Of a stretch of 64,000 bases of DNA, positions 35,945 to 42,859 are shown piece after piece. This DNA comes from Sphingobacterium humi. GTDB taxonomy: Bacteria > Bacteroidota > Bacteroidia > Sphingobacteriales > Sphingobacteriaceae. The translations under genes and the position numbers were made by a program. The DNA is taken from the NCBI RefSeq assembly GCF_009768885.1, contig NZ_WSQA01000010.1, forward strand, positions 62,001-126,000. Reading direction: 5' to 3'. Within the stretch, counting starts at the first letter, position 1; the number at the start of each line of letters is the position of its first letter. Under the pieces are notes generated by a model. It was not told the origin of the DNA, ran no database searches, and worked only from the letters and a program-made list of their open reading frames with translations.

Positions 35945-38900
35945 TTAAAATGTAACATTTAAGCCAAACATGAACTTCCTTGTTGCCGGATAAACCGATG
36001 GTACTGCTGTTTCCATCAGTCTTCCATTATCCGGGTTAATCGTTGCTTCCGGATCAACACCAGAATAGTTCGTGATGGTAAACAAGTTCTCCGCCGACAC
36101 AAATAACCGTACGTTATTCAAGTAGTATTGTGGCAATTTTAAGTTATAACCTAAGGCTAAAGAGCGTAGACGTAAGTAGTCATTGCTTTCTAGGTAACGG
36201 GTAGAGGCTTTGTTTCCGTTGTCTTTGTTGCCATATCTTGCAACAGGGTGTGTTGCCACATCACCAGGTTTTTCCCAACGGCTCCAACCATCCATTAACT
36301 TCATTTGGTTTCTATCAGTATAGGTACCATCGGCATCAATTTCCTGACGTGCATAGTTATATTTCTGACCGCCAATAGAGAAGCCAAAGTTGGCATTCAG
36401 GTCGAAGTTTTTATAGGCGAGGGAAGTCCCGAAGCCACCGAATAAATCCGGAGCTGCTTTGCCTACGCGTTGGTAACTTGCGGCAGCGTAATTTTCAGTC
36501 GTTGAATTACCCGTAACATTGCCATCAGCATCTTTATCCAGTTTATACCACATTGGCTTTCCTGTATCGCTGTTTACACCTGCCCACTCAATTAAATAAT
36601 AGGAATCTACCGGTGCGCCAATTTCCAACAGACGTTGGGCAGAACCAGCAATATTCGAGTTATCGCCCGCAATAATAGGTTTTGAAATCAATTCACCGTT
36701 CTGTAGGGTTTTGTAAAGATCGGTTAACTTGTTTTTGTTATGGCCTAAGCTCAGGTCCATACTCCACAGCAAGTCTTCATTTTTAATGATATCGCCACCT
36801 ACGGTTAATTCATAGCCGCGGTTATTCATTTTACCAACGTTTCTCCAAATGGAGGTTACCCCGATTAGGCCAGTAACCGGAACTTGGAACAATACATTGT
36901 CGGTATTTTTATCGTAGTAATCGGCGCTAACACGTAAACGATTATTAAAGAACGCCGCATCAATACCCACACCAGCAGTATAGGTGTTTTCCCATTTCAA
37001 ACCTGGGTTACCGATTTGGTTTAATAAAGCACCCGGTACACCATTATAGCCAGAGGCATTGCTAATGGAATAGAGGTCATATTGCGGATAAAGGGAAGTT
37101 GGTTTATTACCTACGGAACCATAGGCTGCACGTAGTTTCAAGCTGTTCACTTTAGATACATCGAACCAAGCCTCGTTATGAATGTTCCAGCCTCCACTCA
37201 CCGAGAAGAAGTTACCATATTTTACGTCGTCCCCGAAGTTCGAAGCACCGTCTCTACGGAAGGAAACCTGCGCTAAATAACGGTTGTCATAGGCGTAGTT
37301 CATGTTGGTTAGGTACGATTGGGTAGCCCATTCGGTAAGCGAGCCTTTAGTGCGCTCTGGTTTCGATACCACATCTAATACTTCGTATCCAGGGATAAAT
37401 CCTGTGCCGTAGACATCGACTATTTTTTCGCCGAAGTCATTGAATTCATAGGCAACAATACCATTGAAAGCATGTTTATCCCAAGTTTTGTTGAAGCGTA
37501 AAATCTGGTTGGTATACCTGCGGTTATTTTCCAAACGGTATTCAGATAAGCGACCCAGTACACTTTGGCCATCGTTGGAACGTGGATCGGTATAGCCAGA
37601 TCTGGAGAACAGGTTTGTACGGTAGCTATTGATGGAAGAGAAGGTCAACCAATCGGTCAGGCGTACATCGAAATCGAAATTACCCATCAACTCGTAGTTG
37701 CTTTCGTTGGTATGGTTCCATTGCAAATCATACAGGTAGTTCGTGCTGGCATTGTTCACCCAGCCGCTGTAGCGGTGCGGCACCAAATTGCCATCAGCAT
37801 CGTAAGGGCTGTCCCAAGGTAAGTTAGTAACCATGGCTGTCGTCGAGTATTGACTGTCGTCGGTACCACGGCGCGCACCTACTATCGAGGGTTTAATAGT
37901 CAACCATTCGAAAGGTTTATACACGGTATTCAAACGCACGTTGTAGCGATCGTATTCAAAGCCTTTTACGGCACCCAATTCATTATAATAGCCTAAGGAT
38001 AGGTAAGATTGTAAGGTTTCATTACCACCTTGTAGAGCAATATTATGGTTTTGGGTGAAGCCTTTGCGCGTTGCTAAGTTCCACCAATCGAAGTCTGAAT
38101 TTCTTAAATCCGGACTCCATCTAGGGAATTTAATATCGGCCGCATTGGAGAAAGAGGAGTAGTAATCGTATAACTCCGCGCCGTTCATCATTTGCAGATT
38201 TCCGGTGGTCAAGTCGTTAAATCCTAATTTCGCGGAGTAGGAGAGTTGCATTTTTTGTGCACGCGGTGCTTTTGTTGTCACCACCACTACACCATTGGCT
38301 CCTTGCGAACCATAGATAGATGTGGATGCCGCATCTTTTAATACCGTTAGGTTTGCGATATCATCCGGGTTAAGGTCGCCAGGACTATAACCTACAATCA
38401 CCCCGTCGATAACCCATAGCGGGCTGGTTACTCCGTTCACGGAAGCTTGACCGCGGATTACTACACCACCACGTGTGCCCGGTCTTCCTGTTCCTGGTGC
38501 TACATAAACCCCGGCAGCTTTACCGTTCAACATGTTTTCCACCGATGGGGTCGTCACATCGCGTAATTTTTGGCCACTTACGTTCTGTAGTGCGCCGGTT
38601 AAGCTTTCTTTTTTCTGTTGGATACCATAACCAACCACCACCACTTCATCCAAAGAATTCACAGATTCTTCTAGGTTAATGGTCATGCTGGCGGCGTCAA
38701 TTTTACGTTCTACCTTTTCATAACCTACAGCTGAGATAATGAGGGTTTGGCCAATTTGCGCCTGGATACTGAACTTCCCATCGGCGTCGGTAGAGGATGC
38801 AAGTTTGGCATCTTCCTTAATGCTGATGGTTACACCACTTAATGGGCCTTTGGCTCCAATGATGGTCCCCGTAATTTGTTCTTGGAATGCGGAAGCATGA

Positions 38901-39031
38901 ATCGTTGGCGTCGGGGAAGACGCGGCATGCAAGCCATGAGGTTGGAGCAGTGCTAGAGTCAAGACCGATGTAAGGGGATACATGGTTTTGACTATAAACG
39001 CTCTTGAAAATCGTTTTTTGTACATAATCAA
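35945..39031 (-). CDS. SusC/RagA-family TonB-linked outer-membrane transporter (inserted pair)
   Basis: TonB-dependent transporter of 1028 residues. The N-terminus is a long signal region (TMYPLTSVLTLALLQPHGLHAA) followed by a carboxypeptidase-regulatory-like domain (ITGTIIGAKGPLSGVTISIK) and a TonB-box-like EVVVVGYGIQQ. The plug has the SusC signature (PLWVIDGVIVGYSPGDLNP, LTVLKDAASTSIYGSQGANG). The barrel ends RKFMFGLNVTF. Two ATGs (39031 and 39025) are possible; both give the same product apart from two residues. It precedes susD by 18 bp. The upstream region carries two LacI-type palindromes. The pair separates rpsP from rimM and is flanked by repeat elements. Confidence 0.95.
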   Translation of the reverse strand: MIMYKKRFSRAFIVKTMYPLTSVLTLALLQPHGLHAASSPTPTIHASAFQEQITGTIIGAKGPLSGVTISIKEDAKLASSTDADGKFSIQAQIGQTLIISAVGYEKVERKIDAASMTINLEESVNSLDEVVVVGYGIQQKKESLTGALQNVSGQKLRDVTTPSVENMLNGKAAGVYVAPGTGRPGTRGGVVIRGQASVNGVTSPLWVIDGVIVGYSPGDLNPDDIANLTVLKDAASTSIYGSQGANGVVVVTTKAPRAQKMQLSYSAKLGFNDLTTGNLQMMNGAELYDYYSSFSNAADIKFPRWSPDLRNSDFDWWNLATRKGFTQNHNIALQGGNETLQSYLSLGYYNELGAVKGFEYDRYNVRLNTVYKPFEWLTIKPSIVGARRGTDDSQYSTTAMVTNLPWDSPYDADGNLVPHRYSGWVNNASTNYLYDLQWNHTNESNYELMGNFDFDVRLTDWLTFSSINSYRTNLFSRSGYTDPRSNDGQSVLGRLSEYRLENNRRYTNQILRFNKTWDKHAFNGIVAYEFNDFGEKIVDVYGTGFIPGYEVLDVVSKPERTKGSLTEWATQSYLTNMNYAYDNRYLAQVSFRRDGASNFGDDVKYGNFFSVSGGWNIHNEAWFDVSKVNSLKLRAAYGSVGNKPTSLYPQYDLYSISNASGYNGVPGALLNQIGNPGLKWENTYTAGVGIDAAFFNNRLRVSADYYDKNTDNVLFQVPVTGLIGVTSIWRNVGKMNNRGYELTVGGDIIKNEDLLWSMDLSLGHNKNKLTDLYKTLQNGELISKPIIAGDNSNIAGSAQRLLEIGAPVDSYYLIEWAGVNSDTGKPMWYKLDKDADGNVTGNSTTENYAAASYQRVGKAAPDLFGGFGTSLAYKNFDLNANFGFSIGGQKYNYARQEIDADGTYTDRNQMKLMDGWSRWEKPGDVATHPVARYGNKDNGNKASTRYLESNDYLRLRSLALGYNLKLPQYYLNNVRLFVSAENLFTITNYSGVDPEATINPDNGRLMETAVPSVYPATRKFMFGLNVTF

Positions 39032-39081
39032 TCAATTTAGTTACAGTATCACGTTGGTTACCATAATTTAGTAATGTGCAA

Positions 39082-39089
39082 CAATATTA
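39082..39089 (-). promoter_or_regulatory. possible -7 box for the inserted susCD pair
   Basis: TAATATTG on the minus strand differs from TAnnTTTG at one position and lies about 50 bp before the start codon. No -33 TTG was found. Tentative. Confidence 0.3.
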
Positions 39090-39126
39090 TGTTTTTGTAA
39101 ACTCTTTAGTTAATGGTTTTAGCACT

Positions 39127-39159
39127 CAAACGTTTGCGCATTTTTAAGCAAACGTTTGC
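39127..39159. promoter_or_regulatory. two LacI/GalR-type operator palindromes upstream of susC
   Basis: CAAACGTTTG at 39127-39136 and GCAAACGTTTGC at 39148-39159 are perfect palindromes with the central CG typical of LacI-family (PurR/CcpA-like) operators. Their centres are 22 bp apart, about two helical turns. They lie about 100-130 bp upstream of the susC start, upstream of the tentative -7 box, which would suit activation or looping. No LacI-family gene is within the window. Confidence 0.65.
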
Positions 39160-39343
39160 ATAAGCAACTATGTGTAATTAGATATGAGATGTGAGATGTG
39201 AGAGCTGGGCGGGAATAGGGGGGGAAGGAAGGTAGCGTATATTTGTCATTAGGGGGGATTGTCATCGTGCTGTCATCGTGAGGGGGTAAAATGTTTGCAA
39301 AATTTATTGGAAGGTGATGACATGAAGTGGCATTGCTTGTTAA

Positions 39344-39389
39344 GCTTTGCTAGTAAACTGCGGCACGCTTTGCTGGTAAACTGCGGCAC
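39344..39389. repeat. 23-bp tandem duplication
   Basis: Two units of 23 bp (GCTTTGCTAGTAAACTGCGG plus CAC, and the same with one A-to-G change), followed by the first six bases of a third unit. Confidence 0.8.
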
Positions 39390-39416
39390 GCTTTGTTCAT
39401 CGTTGTGGCCAGGGTT

Positions 39417-39458
39417 GTCATGGTGAGCGGAGTCGAACCATTGGTACGTCAATGCAAA
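39417..39458. repeat. isolated arm of the MITE-like element
   Basis: Contains GTCATGGTGAGCGGAGTCGA and TTGGTACGTCAATGCAAA, that is, one left arm without a matching right arm next to it. It precedes the full copy B by about 45 bp and may be a deletion remnant. Confidence 0.65.
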
Positions 39459-39502
39459 CCACAATGCATAACCACTTTACTTACAGTGTTTTGCAGAAAC
39501 AT

Positions 39503-39678
39503 GTCATTGGTAGCGGAGTCGAACGACTGGTACGTCAATACGGGTAATACACTTCAATAAGCATTAAAATGATGACTTAATCAAATATTAATGTAAAAGG
39601 TTTTTAATAAAACTGTTAGGTGTGTTTTGATTGCACTGACGTACCAGTCGTTCGTGGTTCGACTCCGCTCACCATGAC
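39503..39678. repeat. MITE-like inverted-repeat element, copy B
   Basis: The left arm is at 39503-39540 (GCGGAGTCGAACGACTGG, TACGTCA) and the right arm at 39630-39678 (ATTGCACTGACGTACCAGTC to CACCATGAC). The internal segment CACTTCAATAAGCATTAAAA is shared with copy C, so copies are related across their whole length, not only at the ends. Confidence 0.8.
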
Positions 39679-39771
39679 AAATTAATGACAAAACGATGGC
39701 AGCACGCATCCACGCTCTCACATCTCATATCTCAAATCTCATATCTCCCACCACATATCACTTCTTTTTTC

Positions 39772-39779
39772 TATTTTTG
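39772..39779 (+). promoter_or_regulatory. -7 promoter box of rimM
   Basis: TATTTTTG matches TAnnTTTG and ends 4 nt before the rimM ATG, so the transcript would be leaderless or nearly so. The right repeat element ends about 20 bp upstream of it. Confidence 0.5.
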
Positions 39780-39783
39780 CCCC

Positions 39784-40311
39784 ATGACAAAAGAACAGTG
39801 TTTTTATATCGGTTACATTAGTAAAACCAGAGGCTTAAAAGGTGAAGTTCAACTTTTCTTTGAGTTTGAAGATTATATGGAGCTTGATTTTGATGTGTTG
39901 TTCTTGGAAGTCAATAAGAAATTAGTGCCTTATTTTGTCGATCAGCTCAAGATGCAGAATAACAGCACGGCCTATGCTTTTTTTGAAGATATAGACCATA
40001 TCGATAAGGCGCAACCTTTATTGCGCAAGCAGATGTACCTTCCTTTAGATCACATGCCGGAGCGCGATCCGGATGATTTTCGTTACAGCGATTTAATCGG
40101 CTACATCGCTATCGATGAAACCGAAGGGGAGCTTGGCAAGATTACTCAGGTGCAGGAAATGCCGCAGCAATTTATTGCCACGGTATTGATGGAAGAGACC
40201 GAAGTGATGTTTCCGTTGAACGAAAGCTTTATTGTAGGCATTGATCCGGAGGAGAAAGTGGTCGTTTTAAACTTGCCGGAAGGGCTTATTGATATGTACT
40301 TCGAGCAATAG
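39784..40311 (+). CDS. rimM: ribosome maturation factor RimM
   Basis: 16S rRNA-processing factor that binds S19 and helps assembly of the 30S head. The start used is the ATG at 39784 (MTKEQCFYIGYISKTRGLKG), because the in-frame region before it is made of 7-bp repeats. The N-terminal RimM domain contains GYISKTRGLKGEVQLFFEFE. The PRC-barrel follows, with YSDLIGYIAIDETEGELGKI and LNESFIVGIDPEEKVVVLNL. 175 residues is the usual length. It normally follows rpsP, but here a susCD pair with repeats lies between. Confidence 0.95.
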   Translation: MTKEQCFYIGYISKTRGLKGEVQLFFEFEDYMELDFDVLFLEVNKKLVPYFVDQLKMQNNSTAYAFFEDIDHIDKAQPLLRKQMYLPLDHMPERDPDDFRYSDLIGYIAIDETEGELGKITQVQEMPQQFIATVLMEETEVMFPLNESFIVGIDPEEKVVVLNLPEGLIDMYFEQ

Positions 40312-40392
40312 TTTGTCGTACAAATTCCATATTCGCTACATTTTTATCCTTTTCATTTTGAAATCTACCCGCTGTTTTCGATATTAGCCCTC

Positions 40393-40491
40393 GCTTATAG
40401 AGAAAGGCAGAGGGACTAGACCCGCTGAAGCCTTAGCAACCTGACGCTGTTCAAGGTGCTACATTCTACCTCCATTTGGGGAAAGATAAGC
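40393..40491 (+). ncRNA. SAM-I (S-box) riboswitch upstream of metF
   Basis: The consensus parts are present in order: P1 GCTTAT (40393-40398) pairing with ATAAGC (40486-40491), the kink-turn block GGCAGAGGGACTAGACCC, then GCTGAAGCCTTAGCAACCT, CAAGGTGCTACATTC, and the closing GGGGAAAGATAAG. S-adenosylmethionine binding should reduce expression of the methionine-synthesis gene metF, whose ATG is 46 bp downstream. The segment TTTCTC-TAAGC at 40514-40524 can pair with the 5' strand of P1 (GCTTA and GAGAAA at 40393-40405) or partly with GCTTA at 40490-40494, so it is the probable expression platform. There is no T run, which suggests control of translation. Confidence 0.93.
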
Positions 40492-40537
40492 TTAAAACCA
40501 GGTACCGCTGTGTTTTCTCTAAGCCTAAAATAATGTT

Positions 40538-41494
40538 ATGAAAATCGTAGACCACATTAAGAACGCGAAGGGGAAACCCCTATATTCCTTTGAACTATTA
40601 CCCCCTAATAAAGGACAAGGTATACAGAGTATCTTTCGAACCATGGACGAGTTAATGGAATTTAAACCGCCATTTATCGATGTTACCTATCACCGGGAAG
40701 ATTATCTATATAAGCAACATGCCAATGGCTTGCTGGAGCGTGTATCCTACAGAAAGCGCCCAGGTACGGTAGCCATCTGTGCCGCTATTATGAGTAAGTA
40801 TAAGGTGGATGCGGTGCCGCATCTTATTTGTGGGGGCTTCACCAAAGAGGAGACCGAAAACGCCCTGATCGACTTAAACTTCCTGGGAATTGATAATGTA
40901 TTGGTGCTCCGTGGGGATGCCCGCAAAGGGGATTCTGATTTTATCCCTACCGTAGGCGGACATTCCTATGCCACGGAACTGCTGGAGCAGGTGGTGGATA
41001 TGAACCACGGCCGATACTTACACGAGGACATCGAGAGTTCCGAGAAAACAAACTTCTGTATCGGGGTAGCAGGCTATCCGGAGAAGCATTTCGAAGCACC
41101 CAACTTCAATACCGATTTCAAATGGTTGAAGAAAAAGGTAGAAATGGGCGCGGAGTTTATCGTAACGCAGATGTTTTTCAATGTAGAAAAATACAAGGAG
41201 TTCGTGAATAAATGTCGCGAGAATGATATCCATGTGCCTATTATCCCGGGCTTAAAACCCTTAACCAGCAAAAACCAATTAATTACGCTACCACGTATTT
41301 TCCACTTAGATATTCCAGAAGATCTGAGCGATGCCGTTGAAGCGTGTAAAACCAATGCCGATGTGCGCCAAGTAGGCGAGGAGTGGTTGGTGCAGCAATG
41401 TAAAGAGCTAATCGATTTCGGTGCGCCGGTATTGCATTTTTATACGATGAGTAACCCAGGCCCAACCAAGAAAATTGTAGAAAAGCTGGTGTAA
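40538..41494 (+). CDS. metF: 5,10-methylenetetrahydrofolate reductase
   Basis: Reduces methylene-THF to methyl-THF for methionine synthesis. The FAD-binding TIM barrel is evident: LYSFELLPPNKGQG at the start (the catalytic Glu in FELLPP), PPFIDVTYHREDYLY, RKRPGTVAICAAIMSKYKVD, DNVLVLRGDARKGDSDF, CIGVAGYPEKHFEAPNF, LKKKVEMGAEFIVTQMFFN and PIIPGLKPLTSKNQL. Length 318 residues, as usual for the bacterial enzyme. Controlled by the SAM-I riboswitch in its leader. It is monocistronic; metH is not in the window. Confidence 0.97.
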   Translation: MKIVDHIKNAKGKPLYSFELLPPNKGQGIQSIFRTMDELMEFKPPFIDVTYHREDYLYKQHANGLLERVSYRKRPGTVAICAAIMSKYKVDAVPHLICGGFTKEETENALIDLNFLGIDNVLVLRGDARKGDSDFIPTVGGHSYATELLEQVVDMNHGRYLHEDIESSEKTNFCIGVAGYPEKHFEAPNFNTDFKWLKKKVEMGAEFIVTQMFFNVEKYKEFVNKCRENDIHVPIIPGLKPLTSKNQLITLPRIFHLDIPEDLSDAVEACKTNADVRQVGEEWLVQQCKELIDFGAPVLHFYTMSNPGPTKKIVEKLV

Positions 41495-41594
41495 GGAAAG
41501 GTAATTGATATAGGAAAGCTGTAATTTTTTACGGCTTTTTTTATTGCTTTGTTATTGTTTTGCCCTCCTTTTTTCGTCGTTTTGTCGTCGTTTT

Positions 41595-41768
41595 GTCATG
41601 GTAAGCGGAGTCGAACCACGAACAACTGGTACGTCAGTATAAGTAGTACGCTTCAATAAGCATTAAGATGATGACATGCTTTCACAAACTATTATTAATA
41701 AGCGTTTTAGGCAATGCTGATTGCACTGACGTACCAGTCGTTCGTGGTTCGACTCCGCTCACCATGAC
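41595..41768. repeat. MITE-like inverted-repeat element, copy C
   Basis: Has the longest well-matched arms next to copy D. The left arm runs from GTCATGGTAAGCGGAGTCG to GTACGTCAGT, and the right arm, 41720-41768, is its near-perfect inverse (two differences in about 44 bp). The inner part CGCTTCAATAAGCATTAAGA is shared with copy B. Confidence 0.85.
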
Positions 41769-41809
41769 ATCACATCTTTATACAAACTACGAAGATCATC
41801 TAAGTCACC

Positions 41810-41867
41810 CCCTTTCCACTTCCCTTTCACTCCCCTTTCTCACCCGTATCAATCCCCTTTGCACTGG
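41810..41867 (-). repeat. G-rich dispersed repeat, copy 2
   Basis: The reverse complement reads GCAAAGGGGATTGATACGGG followed by AAAGGGGAGTGAAAGGGAAG, closely matching 16945-17005. Confidence 0.75.
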
Positions 41868-41954
41868 GCTTAGAAAGGGGAAAGCAAAGAACCTGCATCG
41901 CTTCAAAAAAGCTGTAAATTGAAAGCATTTCTAATCCAAAGCGATTTATCTTAT

Positions 41955-41988
41955 AAAAAAAATTCCCCGACCTCATCAGTCGGGGAAT
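41955..41988 (-). terminator. terminator of the thioredoxin-fold gene
   Basis: On the minus strand the 9-bp stem TTCCCCGAC/GTCGGGGAA (loop about 7 nt) is followed by eight T. Confidence 0.85.
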
Positions 41989-42009
41989 TACAGATTTATA
42001 TTGTATTGC

Positions 42010-42588
42010 TTACGCTTGTTCCGGAGCGATATATTCTTCCAGTAAGCCTTGCAGCTCTACCTGAATGGCAGCGCCTTTATCTTCGTTATACCAACGTTGA
42101 ATATCTTCTTTAATGTCTGCGAACGCTTTTCCTTCAGCCTTCATGGTCTCGAATAAGGCTTGCAGCACGGCAGGGCGTGGGCCCCATACTACTTTGTCAT
42201 GACCCACATCGTTGCGGATAATCAACTTTGGAATAGATTTACCACCATTCGTTAGGTATTCGTCAATTAAGAAGGGTTCTGTATCGCGCAATTGTATATC
42301 CAGGTCGATATGTGGATTATCTTTTACGATTTTATAGATCTGTGCTACAGAGTGGGCCGCATCGCCACACCAAGGCTCCGTAATAACAATCCAATGTTGA
42401 TCATCTTTGATTCGTTGAATGCATGCTTTCATGTCTTCCGAGGGCTCAAATCTTTTTAGCCATCTGTTCATTCTCGACCAATTTAACTTGGTGTAATTTA
42501 AATATTCAGCATCATTCTGGTAGACCTCGTGTTTTTCAGTGTTTTCTAAAATATCCTCGAAGTACCTCAGGTATTCGTCAAAGTTCAT
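42010..42588 (-). CDS. thioredoxin-fold family protein with a single active-site cysteine
   Basis: Cytosolic protein of 192 residues in the Thioredoxin_9-like family. The start is taken at MNFDEYLRYF (42588), since the preceding in-frame residues overlap a -7 promoter box. The core reads WIVITEPWCGDAAHSVAQIY, then LDIQLRDTEPFLIDEYLTNG, then GGKSIPKLIIRN with the cis-Pro of the fold. The active site is WCGDA, so the second cysteine of CxxC is missing. Related family members often have WCGDC or WCGDA. Without the resolving Cys it may not be a disulfide reductase. Function unknown. Monocistronic. Confidence 0.85.
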   Translation of the reverse strand: MNFDEYLRYFEDILENTEKHEVYQNDAEYLNYTKLNWSRMNRWLKRFEPSEDMKACIQRIKDDQHWIVITEPWCGDAAHSVAQIYKIVKDNPHIDLDIQLRDTEPFLIDEYLTNGGKSIPKLIIRNDVGHDKVVWGPRPAVLQALFETMKAEGKAFADIKEDIQRWYNEDKGAAIQVELQGLLEEYIAPEQA

Positions 42589-42608
42589 GTTGGGATTATT
42601 AATTTCCT

Positions 42609-42616
42609 CAAAAATA
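42609..42616 (-). promoter_or_regulatory. -7 promoter box of the thioredoxin-fold gene
   Basis: TATTTTTG on the minus strand fits TAnnTTTG and lies 20 bp before the ATG at 42588. Confidence 0.5.
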
Positions 42617-42720
42617 CAGAATATTAAATGAATTTGGAAAAAACCTGCACTTGTGAAAGTCAACGCGGCAGATTATGAAGTCGAGATGACCGAATTTTCA
42701 TGTCGTAAACGGTGGTAAAA

Positions 42721-42733
42721 TGACATATTGTCA
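42721..42733. promoter_or_regulatory. 13-bp palindrome upstream of dnaK
   Basis: TGACA-TAT-TGTCA is a perfect 5+3+5 palindrome, 127 bp before the dnaK start. No CIRCE element and no exact TAnnTTTG box were found in this gap, so the control of dnaK is unclear; the palindrome is a candidate operator. Confidence 0.4.
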
Positions 42734-42859
42734 CAGAACCATGACAATAGCAGGTCGAAATAGCCGATTTATCGGAGGAAAAGGGTAAAACAATCCTTTG
42801 GCATAAGCGTTGATGGATATAGAGAAATTAACAAGTAAATAAGAAAACACAATAAAGAT

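Larger units (their letters stand above)
39180..39750. repeat. composite palindromic repeat element, right of the inserted susCD
   Basis: The left end has 7-bp units AGATATG, AGATGTG, AGATGTG and then AGAGCTGGGCGGG. The right end has CTCACAT, CTCATAT, CTCAAAT, CTCATAT at 39717-39744. The left block is nearly identical to the start of the element at 33723 (AGAGCAGGGCGGG there). Inside are a 23-bp tandem repeat, a stray MITE arm and a full MITE-like copy. The element ends some 30 bp before the rimM start. Confidence 0.75.
41495..42009. other. repeat-filled intergenic region after metF
   Basis: About 515 bp without a supportable gene. It contains MITE-like copy C (41595-41768), the second copy of the G-rich dispersed repeat (41810-41867, inverted) and the terminator of the minus-strand gene at 42010. 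A small hairpin-like GTAATTTTTTACGGCTTTTT after the metF stop may serve as its terminator, but it is weak. Confidence 0.65.

Noticed and set aside
33723..39750. Composite transposon with two insertion sequences
   Set aside because: Neither flanking element encodes a transposase or any protein. The symmetry supports only a non-autonomous, MITE-type explanation.
41668..41922. 84-codon frame after metF
   Set aside because: It runs through MITE copy C and the G-rich repeat, so the reading frame arises from repeat sequence.
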